Assembly (NCBI GenBank): GCA_031269465.1 | Contig: JAISZB010000285.1 | Span: 1 to 39,549 of the forward strand | Direction of reading: 5' to 3' | DNA: 39,549 nt | Source: Clostridiales bacterium | Lineage (GTDB): Bacteria; Bacillota; Clostridia; Lachnospirales; WQUN01 | Shown here: one piece after another, positions 8,509-17,680 of the stretch | How the letters are laid out: every line of letters starts with the position of its first letter | Position numbering within the stretch: the stretch's first letter is position 1 | Position numbers and translations under genes: made by a program | Notes under the pieces: generated by a model | What the model saw: the letters and a program-made list of their open reading frames with translations, nothing else | The model's database searches: none | What the model was told of the DNA's origin: nothing

Positions 8509-8611
8509 GCACACACATCCTCTGTTTGGATTTGAAAGGTCTTTTCACCTATATACACCGGAAATATCTGCTGAGGTTGCGCCAAGAAATTGTTACTAAA
8601 GTCAAGCTTTA

Positions 8612-8700
8612 AACCGTTATCAATATGCAGCGCATATTTTGGAGCTTGATTATGGAGCGTACCAACTGATAATCAAGCTAAAAAGAGCTGGAGCAGCAAA
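8612..8700. mobile_element. palindromic MITE copy a (worn)
   Basis: Arms TTTTGGAGCTTGATTAT and ATAATCAAGCT with a short loop. The outer ends are degraded. It lies upstream of the sigma factor gene. Confidence 0.6.
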
Positions 8701-11475
8701 TCTCCAATAGCATTGAAATTCAAGGTAAACGGAAATAGGCTCAACTGGCAGTCAAACTGCTTGCATCTGCAAGTGAATTCCTCCCAGTCCCTGACGGAAT
8801 GCCGCTTGATATTGGCGATCCCGCAAAAAACGGGTGTGCGATGGATCTTGCGCTGTTTATTCGCCTTCTTGTTGCGGCATTTCACGCATCCTCAATGAAA
8901 AGGATTAGTTCATAATTCACCGCGATAGCATTATTGCAAGCTTAGGCCTAATATCCAACGCTGAGGGCGGCGAAGCCATAAAGATGCCAGGCTGCCAGGC
9001 AATATCCAGTGCCGTCTCCCCTACTCTCCCAATCGGCATGGAAAGCTCTGTATTAATGGGGTGCGGACGCAAATAGAATGCGCCGCCATAGGCGGATATC
9101 GGCGAACATTGATGGTTGAGAGCGGATATAGGCGGCAAAGCCGTTTAGTGGGATCCTTTTTGGTTCAGCGCTTGCATTCATGCGGGATCCAGCGGGGGTT
9201 CTCCGGGATGGATCTTAGGATGCATGGAAATAGTGAAAATAAAGCGATATCAACAGCATGCATTTGCTTGCCTAGGCGGAAGACTTTATTCTGTAGCGAT
9301 ATCGCCGCAGCTATATGCTCAGGATTCATCATTGGCGGCGATGATGAGGATCCGCTGATTGCAAAGCTCTTCCCTAAGAGAGTTTAATCTGAAAAGCAAG
9401 GCTGCAAAGCGGCCGACTTTTTAAAGGCGATCGAAGAAATTCGCGCCCGCTTCAGGGGATGCAACTCTGCTCTGTAGGCGGGGCGGCCTTTACATACGCC
9501 GGCAAGCGTTCAGAAGCTGCGTGAGTCTTGATTGTCAATGCATAATTAGGCTTCAGGAGAAACGTATAGGTTCTCGGAGAAATTATAAGGAAATCACTTG
9601 AAGGCAACAGAATTTTCGCAAGTGCGAGAACTCCTTTAATCATGCATGCCGCTTTGGGCGAGGTGTATAAAGCGATCGCCTTCAAGGCTTGAATCTGGGC
9701 TGTGCGCCGTTTTGCGGGAATCGGAGGCATAATCGCAAAAAGCTCTTAGAGATTGTATCAAAAATGGTAATATAGTCTAATTTTTTGAAGCATAAAACAT
9801 CGCAAAATCATACTTAATCAAAGATGCATTATACATTGCAAGAGACATGCTTAAAATATCTCCTGTTATTTGTGAAGGACCTATAAAATCATAAGTTAAA
9901 GAGGGCGCGGGGCTGGAAAAAAATGGGGGGGTCTCGGGCGTGGCACTTCCATCGCTTCCCCCCGGGCGGGGCGCGGCACTGCCGATCGGCGGCCTCAGGC
10001 TCTGTCGCGGCACCTCCCCTCCCTCGGCCTGTCAGGTCTAAAGCTTCTTGCCTCATTATCAGATATCTCTATTGTACCTACAATTTTCCTGTATCCAATA
10101 AAGGACCATAAATTACGGAACTGTTCCGACAACTCTATTAGCATTATTCACCAGTCAAAAGAGCATAAAATTCTTGCAGAAAAGTTCAAAATTGAAGAGA
10201 ATTTATGTTTAAAATTGAAAAACTTATCAATGAATTTGTATAATTCTTAGATGCTGTATATGTTTTAATAAATTATATGGATAAATATAGCAACATTAAC
10301 GACAAAATTATTCAAAATGACAGTCACTTTGCAAACCGTCGGAATTGCTATTAAATTACCAATGAAAGCAGTATAGTAGCATTCAAAGTGGAAGGATTGC
10401 ATTAGACGTTGAATTGCGCCTGGCGGCCTTGCAACGACCGAAGCCGAAGCGCTTCCACGGGATCTAACCGCCGGAATAGGCACCAGCTAGGAAATCTCGG
10501 AGCGGATGAATGACGAAAGGACAAGGAGACGCTTCCAATTTCGGAGCTGGTGGCCTTGATCCAAAAGTGTGCCGGCGAAATCAAGGGCGGTGATCCGGAA
10601 TATGTTGACGCACTGCGCGATTAAAAGAAAAAGCAGAGTAATTGGAGGATCACAGGCAAAAAGGGAATGTTCGGCGCACATAGCAACTGTCGCCATAACT
10701 GCCTTTTTCAGCAGCTTCTTTTCCGGATTTGCTTCCTTCGTCAGGGCGAATGGAGCATGGCTTAATTGGTGCGGCGTTGCTTATCTATAGAAGAACATTG
10801 TAGAATCGGCTCGAACGAACTGCCGGGGAGTTCGGTTGCTTTTTCGCGAAGAGGGTCGGAGCCATACACGCCGGGCGCTGATGCGCCGCTCAGGAAAAAA
10901 GGATTTTCCCCTTCGACGGCAAGCAGAACGCCTTGTCTGGATCAGGCGGCGCCACAAAAGCTTACATTCCGGGTTATCAGACTCAAAAACTTGCGTTGCG
11001 CCGCGCAGATTCTGATCAACGAAAAAACGAGCGAAGGCCCTGCTCTTTGGCAAAATCGGAGCCGTAGCGAAAAGCTCCAACTTCTGATGAATCGCACACA
11101 GGTGGAGATTGCAAACATGCATAAAAGAGGCTGATGGCAACTATTTATTTGAGATGGGAGTAAATTTAGGTTCGGATTTCGATGACGCAGCAACATATTG
11201 TCAATGTTCCGTCCTGTCTAAATTCAAAATTTAGTCCTGAAAGCTTAAAGTCCTATTTTTTGAAATCTATTGATGATGTAAAACAATTCCACTGCTACAA
11301 TTCTAAGTCTTCCTCAAGCCTTTCATTTTCAGTGAACATATCTTTTTGCTGAGAGCCTGTTCACTCTTTATACTCTCATAAGCATACTAACTCATTTCAT
11401 TTGCTATGACTCATTAATTGCTTAAATTAACTTACGAGTTTATTTTAGCATAGTAATTATATTTGTGGGCGATTT
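8701..11475. other. 2.8-kb region without a recognisable gene
   Basis: Short frames exist on both strands but none has a known domain, clear ribosome site or consistent codon pattern. A minus-strand frame at 8673-8885 (70 codons, basic) and a plus-strand frame at 9061-9387 (108 codons) are unrecognised. A plus-strand remnant at about 10535-10624 reads LIQKCAGEIKGGDPEYVDAL, which looks like the end of a real protein but has no start. Around 9900-10020 there is a GC-rich patch in AT-rich DNA. At about 10808-10835 a small hairpin CGAACT/AGTTCG is followed by a T-run and could be a terminator. Confidence 0.4.
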
Positions 11476-11483
11476 GTCCTGGA

Positions 11484-11543
11484 GGGTAACAGGGCTGGCA
11501 TGAATGGTAAATTTTCTTACCGTTTATGCCAGCCCTGCTACCC
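11484..11543. other. long imperfect hairpin (27-bp arms)
   Basis: The arm GGGTAACAGGGCTGGCATGA... pairs with its near-complement ending GCCAGCCCTGCTACCC across a six-base loop. Three positions differ; as RNA two of these would be G-U pairs on the plus strand. No T-run follows, so it is not a standard terminator. It lies in a gene-free stretch before the convergent DUF4253 gene. Confidence 0.7.
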
Positions 11544-11649
11544 TGAGACAGAGGCATTATAGTCGGGATGTGTTATTATTTTCTAGGTCTCCACGAAAAT
11601 TCACTTTCAAAATCAGTACATACGCTATTTACGCTCCTTTTAACCAAAA

Positions 11650-11696
11650 TTGCCGATTCATCGCCCCCCTCTTTAGGTGGAGCGATGAATCGGCAA
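11650..11696. other. second hairpin (15-bp perfect arms)
   Basis: The arms TTGCCGATTCATCGC and GCGATGAATCGGCAA are exact complements. The inner CCCCCT/AGGTGG can extend the stem with mismatches. It lies about 110 bp downstream of the DUF4253 gene, so it could help end that transcript, but no T-run is present. Confidence 0.65.
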
Positions 11697-11808
11697 GGCA
11701 GGATAGTTTAATGCCCTCAATATACAAGATATACTTAAAGCTTTTTTAATGAGCCAATCCTTTTTGGCAATTGTTAGCTCTAGTTTACAAAATTCTGGAG
11801 ATAATTAA

Positions 11809-12657
11809 TTAGTCCCACCAAAAAAACCAAACTGTTGAATCTATCAACGAACCGGCCAGCGCATTTATACTTCCCATTCCCTGCCAGATAATATCAGGGC
11901 AAAAACTGCACTGCTCCAGCGCCAGGGCTTGGGCTTCGGCTTCTGACTTTACAGGCTGCTCGACATATAATTCCCAAATGTCATAGCTTGCCGCCGCTGG
12001 TATAGCGCCGTATTTTTCAAACCAATGCCTGTAAACCGCAACTTGCTCCTCTGGCGCCGGACATTCATTATATCCTCCCAATGGTATCCACGCTGCTGCC
12101 TCCCAAGGTTTTTCCGTTGGTATTTTAGCAACGACAAGCTGAGGATAAGGAAGGTTAGACGGATGATTGACAGGACAGTAAAAGTTTTTTATAGGTTCTG
12201 ATTTTTTAAGCTCGCCCATAATATCATGGTTGTCATGTTCATCAGGCCAAGCTTCTTGGCGCCGCTTCTCTAATATGCTTTCAGCGTCAAGTTTATTGGC
12301 CTTCTCAATGATGGCTGTGGGACTCAGGCCAGATTCCTCATCACTGGAAGCAAATTCAAAAATCTCAAGCATTGAATCCGAAGGTACAATGATAATTGGG
12401 ATAAAGCCATCAGCTTTACCCTGTTTCAACAGTTTCTTGTATTCAGCCATAACTTCAGAAATGTTTTTGGGATTTTCGATCACTATAGAATCACAAGGCA
12501 ACATTTCTTGAAATTCTTGAGCATTATTTCTGAATTCATTATCCATGTTTAACCTCTCACTATATAAAGGGACTTTATTTCGTCTCAATATGAAATGCGC
12601 TGAAATTAGAATTACGATTATCAGAGACACTATCACAAACTTTTCCAAAAAATGCAC
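11809..12657 (-). CDS. membrane-anchored DUF4253 protein
   Basis: A 282-residue protein. Residues 6-25 form a hydrophobic helix (FVIVSLIIVILISAHFIL) followed by RRNK, which fits an uncleaved signal anchor with the bulk either inside or outside the membrane. The C-terminal ~110 residues match the DUF4253 pattern: WEAAAWIPLGGYNECPAPEE, then HWFEKYGA, ALEQCSFCPDI and the terminal STVWFFWWD. The function of DUF4253 is not known; it is often found in variable genomic islands. The start is uncertain: GTG 12655-12657 is used, but a TTG three codons later has better spacing from GAAAGG. The gene stands alone, with hairpins downstream. Confidence 0.75.
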   Translation of the reverse strand: MHFLEKFVIVSLIIVILISAHFILRRNKVPLYSERLNMDNEFRNNAQEFQEMLPCDSIVIENPKNISEVMAEYKKLLKQGKADGFIPIIIVPSDSMLEIFEFASSDEESGLSPTAIIEKANKLDAESILEKRRQEAWPDEHDNHDIMGELKKSEPIKNFYCPVNHPSNLPYPQLVVAKIPTEKPWEAAAWIPLGGYNECPAPEEQVAVYRHWFEKYGAIPAAASYDIWELYVEQPVKSEAEAQALALEQCSFCPDIIWQGMGSINALAGSLIDSTVWFFWWD

Positions 12658-12714
12658 CCTTTCACTTCATCCAGCCCTGCAATGAGGTAAATAAAAGCAT
12701 GTTTGCGGATGATA

Positions 12715-12845
12715 TACTGCTTTTCATATAAAATAACCTTTTTTGGAGCTGATTATACAGCGAGCGCGAAATGCCGGTACCGGCATTTCTCACCACCCAA
12801 TGGATAATCAAGCTCCAAAAAAGGAACATTTGATGAAAAGCGGTA
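12715..12845. mobile_element. palindromic MITE copy b (intact)
   Basis: Ends TACTGCTTTTCAT and ATGAAAAGCGGTA, flanked by TA on both sides. Inner arms are TTTTTTGGAGCT and AGCTCCAAAAAA. The centre holds the perfect palindrome ATGCCGGTACCGGCAT. Its right end is 12 bp from the decayed DUF1801 gene. Confidence 0.85.
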
Positions 12846-12857
12846 TAGTGCTGATTG

Positions 12858-13265
12858 TCATTTTGCGTTATTCTCCCCGCGCCATTCTGCAATCTCTGCT
12901 ATAAGTTGGAGAGGCAGGGGCTTGTTGTTCGGCAACTGAATCCCGCTTTTGCTCGTTTTGTACTCGCTCAGCTTGTCTGCGAATATGGTCGTGAAATTTC
13001 AGCCGGGGTACAGACCGATGCGCTTCTTAAACGCTGCGAAGTGGATCAAGTTCCGCCCTTTCCAAAATGTCGGCATTTGCCACGAGATTTTCTCTGTCGC
13101 GTCCGGGAGCGCCGCTTTTATCACATAGTATGTCTCTCGCAAACGTGGCTGGATATCCTCAGATTGAGCTGCGATATAGTCGTAGATAGTTTTCGGCGGT
13201 TCTGAGCAGAAGCGGTGCTGTAGAGCAAAATCAAACTTACGGCCGCAATTCGGACATTTCCACAT
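12858..13265 (-). pseudogene. zinc-ribbon DUF1801 protein gene with an in-frame TGA
   Basis: The frame begins [20 protein letters not shown], the N-terminal zinc ribbon of a common clostridial DUF1801 form, then [20 protein letters not shown] and ISWQMPTFWKGRNLIHFAAF, the DUF1801 core. After GLYPG a TGA stop (12999-13001) interrupts. The same frame continues NFTTIFADKLSEYKTSKSGI then QLPNNKPLPLQLIAEIAEW to a TGA at 12858, exactly as the family normally ends. A single nonsense change therefore removes the last third. TGA is used as a normal stop by the intact genes here, so recoding is unlikely. DUF1801 proteins resemble frataxin-fold iron chaperones; the role here is unknown. Confidence 0.8.
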
Positions 13266-13269
13266 TTAC

Positions 13270-13625
13270 ATTCACCCCAGCTTCTCAAAATCTTATCCAT
13301 TTCCTTTCCTTTTGCCAGTTCATCAATCAATTTATCAAGCCAGCGCACTTTTTGCATAAGCGGATGGCTTATTTTTTCAACCGAACGCCGCAAACGACGC
13401 CAGTTATTCTGCTCGCGCTCGGATTGATTTGAGGGGATTCAGCGTAGAACGTTTGCAAATCAACCTCTTTTCCTATTTGCTCCCCCAAGCCTCGCTCGCC
13501 GTAGCCAGGCAGCCAAAATATGACTTGACCGACTTCTTCTCTGGCGCGTCCCTTGCTCCGCTTTCTGGATAAGAAACGGATAAATGCTTGAAGACTTCCT
13601 CTTGTAAAACGCTTTCGTTTTTCAT
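13270..13625 (-). pseudogene. DUF2200 protein gene with several frameshifts
   Basis: Pieces of one DUF2200 protein lie in order but in different frames. The start MKNESVLQEEVFK (ATG 13623-13625) loses register after about 15 codons. KGRAREEVGQVIFWLPGYGE continues through [20 protein letters not shown] to CGVR. A further shift leads to the end [30 protein letters not shown]. The family is about 115 residues of unknown function. It directly precedes the broken DUF1801 gene on the same strand, so the pair was probably an operon that decayed together. Confidence 0.75.
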
Positions 13626-13798
13626 AAGCTGCCTGCTCTCTCTCTTTAACTGCAGTGTGAACGCTGCAGCATACTCTCCTATTGCATGTCTGTTAATTAT
13701 GCCGATATGCTGATGCGCTGCAAAATGAGCATAAACATGTCGCAACAGATGCTGCCAAAGCATTCTTCACGCCCAATTCACAACGCTCCAGTAATGCA

Positions 13799-13896
13799 TA
13801 CTGATTTGCAGCCAAATGTACCGATAATTTTGCCTGATTATCCAATGAAGCATTGCATAATCAGGCAAAATAATTGAGACTTTCCAATGCATCATA
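13799..13896. mobile_element. palindromic MITE copy c (variant stem)
   Basis: Ends TACTGATTTGCA and a worn TTTCCAATGCATCA. The 15-bp inner arms ATTTTGCCTGATTAT/ATAATCAGGCAAAAT pair perfectly but lack the TTGGAGCTT motif of most copies. The apex CAATG-AAG-CATTG resembles that of copy m. Confidence 0.75.
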
Positions 13897-14031
13897 TTGC
13901 CGCTGTTGATGTAGCATGTCTGCATTCTCGAGCTACGCGGCCTTCGGCCTTCGCACGCCGTTTTGGATTCGGGAACAACGATTTTGCCGTCGAGCAGACA
14001 TTCACCTGGCTTAGCATCGCAATGCATTTTG

Positions 14032-14394
14032 TCATAGGCAAAGCCTTTCAATCGCTTCGGACTCCGTAGCTGCAAAGTTGATGTTCCGCCCCTTGTTGCA
14101 CTCGTAAATCCAGTCTCGGAGCGGCTTTGACGCATACCCGGAGAAGTCGCCGACAATCGCTATGTGGAAGCCATAGTTGACGAATTTTTGCGCTACCTCG
14201 CCCGCAATACCTGTGGACAGTTTGAAAAATCCCTCGCAAATTGACGACTTTGGGATTATCATTTTTTGCGCCCCGTATTCATAGTCCACAGTTGCCGCAA
14301 GATCAAGCGCGGACTGCCCGTCCGTGATGACAGTCACGGCGCTCTCAATAGCAGCGATTTTAGTATTATTCACTTCTAACATCCTTATGTTCAT
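14032..14394 (-). CDS. DUF4180 protein
   Basis: A 120-residue protein that fits DUF4180 over its full length: TDGQSALDLAATVDYEYGAQ, then FKLSTGIAGEVAQKFVNYG, AIVGDFSGYASKPLRDWIYE and CNKGRNINFAATESEAIERL. Function unknown; the family is often a single cytoplasmic domain in clostridia. The start MNIRMLEVNN (ATG 14392-14394) is the usual family start. This ATG lies inside the GATGAA that marks the right end of IscB copy 3, so the native ribosome site has been displaced; only element hairpin sequence lies upstream. Expression may be impaired. Confidence 0.8.
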   Translation of the reverse strand: MNIRMLEVNNTKIAAIESAVTVITDGQSALDLAATVDYEYGAQKMIIPKSSICEGFFKLSTGIAGEVAQKFVNYGFHIAIVGDFSGYASKPLRDWIYECNKGRNINFAATESEAIERLCL

Positions 14395-14395
14395 C

Positions 14396-14720
14396 AAATT
14401 TGGCGCAGGAGACTCCCGCCTCAAATGCCGCTGGCATTAGGCGGGAGTCTCCTGCGCATCCTCCTTTCTTTTTCTTATCTCTGTTAGAATAGCAGTTCTC
14501 TTGATCAAAGGCTTGAGCTTCTTGTAGCTTGCGCCTGCGGATATTTTCCCGCCGTCTAGAGTGCGCACATCGAAGCTCCCGCTTGCTCGCCTCCCGAAAA
14601 TGAACCCCCTGCGTCTGTCTGGCATTTGAATCCTGTCAAACAGCTGATAGCCAAACACACACTTTGAAGATTGATTCAGTTTCCTTTTCCCGCCTTTGTT
14701 TATAGTAGCTTTGTAGAGGT
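14396..14720 (-). mobile_element. IscB element copy 3, left-truncated
   Basis: The right part of an IscB element. The type B right end is a striking nested hairpin: 19-bp perfect arms at 14403-14421 and 14439-14457 (GCGCAGGAGACTCCCGCCT and complement) enclosing a small AATGCC/GGCATT stem. It stops at GATGAA (TTCATC, 14390-14395), which contains the DUF4180 start codon. The left side breaks off within iscB near 14718, where unrelated sequence begins; omega-RNA and left end are missing. Confidence 0.8.
14437..14717 (-). pseudogene. iscB: iscB C-terminal fragment, copy 3
   Basis: About 90 codons of the C-terminal TAM-interaction domain: KATINKGGKRKLNQSSKCVF, then GYQLFDRIQMPDRRRGFIFG, RRASGSFDVRTLDGGKISAG and SYKKLKPL. 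All catalytic domains are absent. The fragment is open from the break to its stop, with no start of its own. Confidence 0.8.
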
Positions 14721-15054
14721 CGAAAAGGATTTTCGCAAAACCTTAGAGGATATAAATCCACAATTCAAAGTATTGGGTTCGGAGATGAAATTATGCGCCT
14801 CGGAATCTCCAGGAAGGAGAAGCCAATAAATACTCTCGCTTCCCGTAACGAGACGTTAAGCAAGCCGTCTTATCAGACCCTGCGTGTACTTTCGCACTAA
14901 ATCACTTTAGGGGCATATGACTGGAAATTACTGCGGATTCTCAATAGGCACTTTATCCATGTCCATGAATATTATAAATCAAAAGGCTTGGCGAAGTAAA
15001 ACATCATTGCTTCCTGCTGCAGCAACTAAATATATGTGTAAGGAGAGATGACTC
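14718..15054. other. mostly non-coding; short coding-like remnant
   Basis: On the plus strand 14718-14827 reads VEKDFRKTLEDINPQFKVLG then SEMKLCASESPGRRSQ and stops. It looks like a gene fragment cut by the break in IscB copy 3. It is unrecognised and has no start. The rest up to 15040 holds nothing recognisable apart from the ribosome site of the next gene. Confidence 0.35.
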
Positions 15055-15303
15055 ATGTCCGGCGAATACATCGACGCATCTGGAAATTGGCGCAAGCCCG
15101 GAGATGATTACGTAGACGCATCCGGCAACTGGCGCAAAGCAGGGGATGAATATATAGATTTTAGCGGCGCCTGGCGCAAACCAACAGACGAGTACATTGA
15201 TTATTCAGGAAATTGGCGCAAACCTGGCAAAGAGTATGTTGACGCATCCGGCGAATGGCGAAGCGGCTGGAGCGCAACCCTCAAATCCATTTGCAAGCAG
15301 TGA
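15055..15303 (+). CDS. small protein of five 14-residue tandem repeats
   Basis: An 82-residue protein made almost wholly of repeats of (D/E)YIDASGNWRKPGD, five in a row from residue 4 to about 69, then a short unrelated tail SGWSATLKSICKQ. Each unit is 42 bp and the DNA copies differ, so the repeat is maintained at protein level or is old. No signal peptide or membrane segment is present. AAGGAGAG lies 8-10 bases upstream of the ATG, a strong ribosome site. The Tyr, Trp and Asp/Gly pattern suggests short beta-hairpins, as in repeat linkers or surface-binding repeats, but no known family is recognised. It stands alone, with a palindromic element starting ~40 bp downstream. Confidence 0.75.
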   Translation: MSGEYIDASGNWRKPGDDYVDASGNWRKAGDEYIDFSGAWRKPTDEYIDYSGNWRKPGKEYVDASGEWRSGWSATLKSICKQ

Positions 15304-15339
15304 AAAGCATGGGCGAAAAGGAATATTCCATGCAGAGCA

Positions 15340-15440
15340 TGCATATGATGCAGCCTGTTTTGGAGCTTGGCTATACAGCGCGAGTGCGATTGATATCGGC
15401 ATTTCGCACCTGAAGGTTGATAATTGAACTCCAAAATGGA
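15340..15440. mobile_element. palindromic MITE copy d
   Basis: Arms GTTTTGGAGCTTGGCTAT and TAATTGAACTCCAAAA. The centre contains GCGATTGATATCGGCA. The outer ends are worn, so the limits are approximate. Confidence 0.65.
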
Positions 15441-15913
15441 TTTTCCGACGCAAGCGGCAAAAGGCCGGACTCGCGCGCCCTCGCATATTTCCAGCGGAAA
15501 AGGGCGGCCGCGTTTGCCTTTCTATGCGAAGCCTGCTGATTATGCGGCCGTTAAGGCGCAACCATCAAAATCATAATACTCTAAGCTGCTAGGAAGCGCA
15601 AGAAAAGACCTGTGCATTCAAGCTCCCATGCGTTCCTCATTTCCGCCGTCCGCCTGGCATCTGCGGCAGAGTCGGCATGGAGGCTGCAGGCTTCGCTCTG
15701 GCAATATAAACTCATCAGTATAAATACACCGAATTGCAGTCAAATGCACCTTAGGCAATTCGTATGCAAATCACAAGAAATTTTGCCTATTGCTGAGTTT
15801 TTCTTAAAACATAACACAAGAAGCCTGCTGTGTGGTATAATATACTTGTAGAAGCTTATTTTCCTGATTCCCAAAAGAGTAATGACCAAAATTTCTTGAC
15901 TTTTTCCCAGTTA
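15441..15913. other. gene-free stretch
   Basis: No supported gene. A short plus-strand frame at 15612-15851 has no recognisable domain and overlaps a small palindromic element. Confidence 0.4.
15718..15772. mobile_element. palindromic MITE copy e (miniature variant)
   Basis: Short arms CGAATTGC and GCAATTCG, with TIR-like ATGCAAATCA on the right and CAGTCAAATGCACC inside. It resembles the end regions of copy m with most of the stem lost. Confidence 0.5.
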
Positions 15914-16015
15914 TACCGATTTGCTTTCATATTCATCTATTTTGGAGCTTGATTAACCATTGAGGCATTAGTATAATCAAGTTCCAAAATAGGAACTTTC
16001 ATATGCAAATAAGTA
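15914..16015. mobile_element. palindromic MITE copy f (intact, short)
   Basis: Ends TACCGATTTGC and GCAAATAAGTA between TA duplications. Arms are CTATTTTGGAGCTTGATTA and the near-complement, with one mismatch. It lacks the central ATGCCGATATCGGCAT palindrome of the longer copies. Confidence 0.85.
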
Positions 16016-16177
16016 TATCATGGAGATTGCTGAAATCAGGCGCCGTTTCAGACAATCAATGCGTCTCGAAATTTTCAGGCCGCCAAGGCTCATTAAAGGC
16101 AGCGCTTGGATCTTTGAGCGTGCGTTTTGGGCCTGCATTTTTTTCATCCCAAAAATAGCAAACGGGAGATGCCAACC

Positions 16178-16430
16178 GTCAATCACCCCATAGCCTAAGC
16201 TAGGAGCATTGCAAAAGCCTTGATTGACTAGCCTAAGTCTTAGCTGAATACGCTGTCCAAGAATATCCTATAGGCGCTCCGGGGCGTTTGCTCCAGCACC
16301 GGACCTGCGGCCTGCGGCTGAACAGTCCTATAGGGGAAGGGACGGCGCTGCAGGCGTATAAAACCTTGGAACAGCATTGGCGAAGGGCAGCCAGCCCTAG
16401 AAATGGGGAGCTGTGCGCGGAAAAGCGTGG
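16178..16430 (+). ncRNA. omega-RNA (HEARO) of IscB copy 4
   Basis: It aligns with the copy 2 RNA across most of its length: GACTAGCCTAAGTCTTAGCT, CTCCGGGGCGTTTGCTCCAG, GGCTGAACAGTCCTATAGGG and GGAACAGCATTGGCGAAGGG. The 3' end, next to where iscB should start, is cut by the MITE at 16430. Confidence 0.8.
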
Positions 16431-16537
16431 TTTTGGGAGCTTGATTATCCATTGAGTGGTGCGAAATGCCGATCTCGGCATTTTGCACTCGCTGTAGAAT
16501 AAAGCTCCAAAAAAGCAATTTTATATGAAATGCAGTA
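16430..16537. mobile_element. palindromic MITE copy g inside IscB copy 4
   Basis: Arms TTTTGGGAGCTTGATTAT and TAAAGCTCCAAAA; centre ATGCCGATCTCGGCAT; right end TATGAAATGCAGTA then TA. The left terminal repeat is missing. It replaces the N-terminal ~40 codons of iscB, so insertion was accompanied or followed by a deletion. Confidence 0.8.
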
Positions 16538-17680
16538 TATTGTACAACAGCACGGAGTATAACCAGACGATAAGCCTGGGAATAGACGCGGGAAGCAAGA
16601 CGATAGGGAATCCCAGCGACTGCGGAGAAAGAAGAGCTGTACGCCACCGAGGCGGAGCTATAGTAGACTTGCTCTCAACGAGAAGAGCTTTCAGGAGCGC
16701 AAGGCGCAATAGGAAGGCGAGATGCCGCAAGCCCCGCTTCAGCAATCGCGTCCGCTCGAAACTCAAGGACTGGCTTGCCCCGTCGATTGAAAACAAGATT
16801 CAAACCCATATCAAGACTGCATCCAACGTGCATAAGATACTGCCGACAGCGAAAATAGCCGTAGAGGCTGCGTCATTCGACATTCAGAAAATCAAGAATC
16901 CTGATATATCAGGAGCCGGCTGCCAGCAAGGCGGAAAGCTTGGCCTTTGGAATGCGGGGGAATGCGTCCTGTTCCGGGACGGGCATAAATGCCATGGACG
17001 GAAGAATTGCAAGAATCATACATTGGCTGTCCACCGCGTTGAAACCCGCTAAATAGACGGGGATTCTCCGAACAACCCAGCCGCATTGCGCAAGGATTAC
17101 CACGGCGGCTATCGGGATGCCGCTTTCATGGGCAATCGGGGTGCCGAAAGCGGCGCCATGCGGGGAAGTTGAAGCTGGATCTAAAAAGAGGGCGATCTTT
17201 CAGGGACGCTGCGTTCATGGGGATTATGCGCCAGGCTGAAGGAAGAATATCCGAATGCCGGCACGGCGTACGGCTATACCGCTAAAAACACGAGAATCAG
17301 AAATTGTCTGGAAAAAGATCATGCGGCATGCGCGAGATGCACCGGCGGAAACCCAAAATCAATTCCGCCGGGGGCAACCTATATGCAGATAGCTACAGGG
17401 AAGCGCAATCGCCAGCTCTATAAAGCTACTATACACAGAGGCGAAACGAGGAAATTGAATCAAGCTCCGACATGCGTGCATGGCTGCCGGCTGTTCGGCA
17501 AGGTTCAAATGCCGGACAGGCGCAAAGGCTTCATTTTTGGGAGGCGCCCAAGCGGAAGCTTCGGCGTGCGCGCGCTGGGCGGAGCAAAGCCGTCTGCGGG
17601 AACCGGCTGCAAAAAGCCCGAGCCTTTGGAGAAGCGCAAGGCAATATTGACGGAAAGGGGCGTGCGGCTTCCTCCCCATG
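16538..17680 (+). pseudogene. iscB: iscB pseudogene, copy 4 (catalytic core remnant)
   Basis: It resumes at ILYNSTEYNQTISLGIDAGS, the RuvC-I motif with its Asp. The bridge helix follows (STRRAFRSARRNRKARCRKP), then WLAPSIENKIQTHIKTAS and TAKIAVEAASFDIQKIKNP with the RuvC-II Glu. The HNH region reads LFRDGHKCHGRKNCKNHTLA then VHRVETR, where one of the paired His is Arg, followed by TAG. Further frameshifts and stops occur at 17050-17240. RuvC-III reads DHAACARC, with Cys where the other copies have Asp. The TAM-interaction domain is complete but eroded (GFIFGRRPSGSFGVRALGG). The RRXRR domain is missing. It is clearly inactive. Confidence 0.85.

Noticed and set aside
12999..13001. TGA read as a sense codon (recoding or alternative genetic code)
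   Set aside because: Carbamate kinase, YgfK and the hydantoinase end normally at TGA, no selenocysteine context is seen, and neighbouring genes are decaying too.
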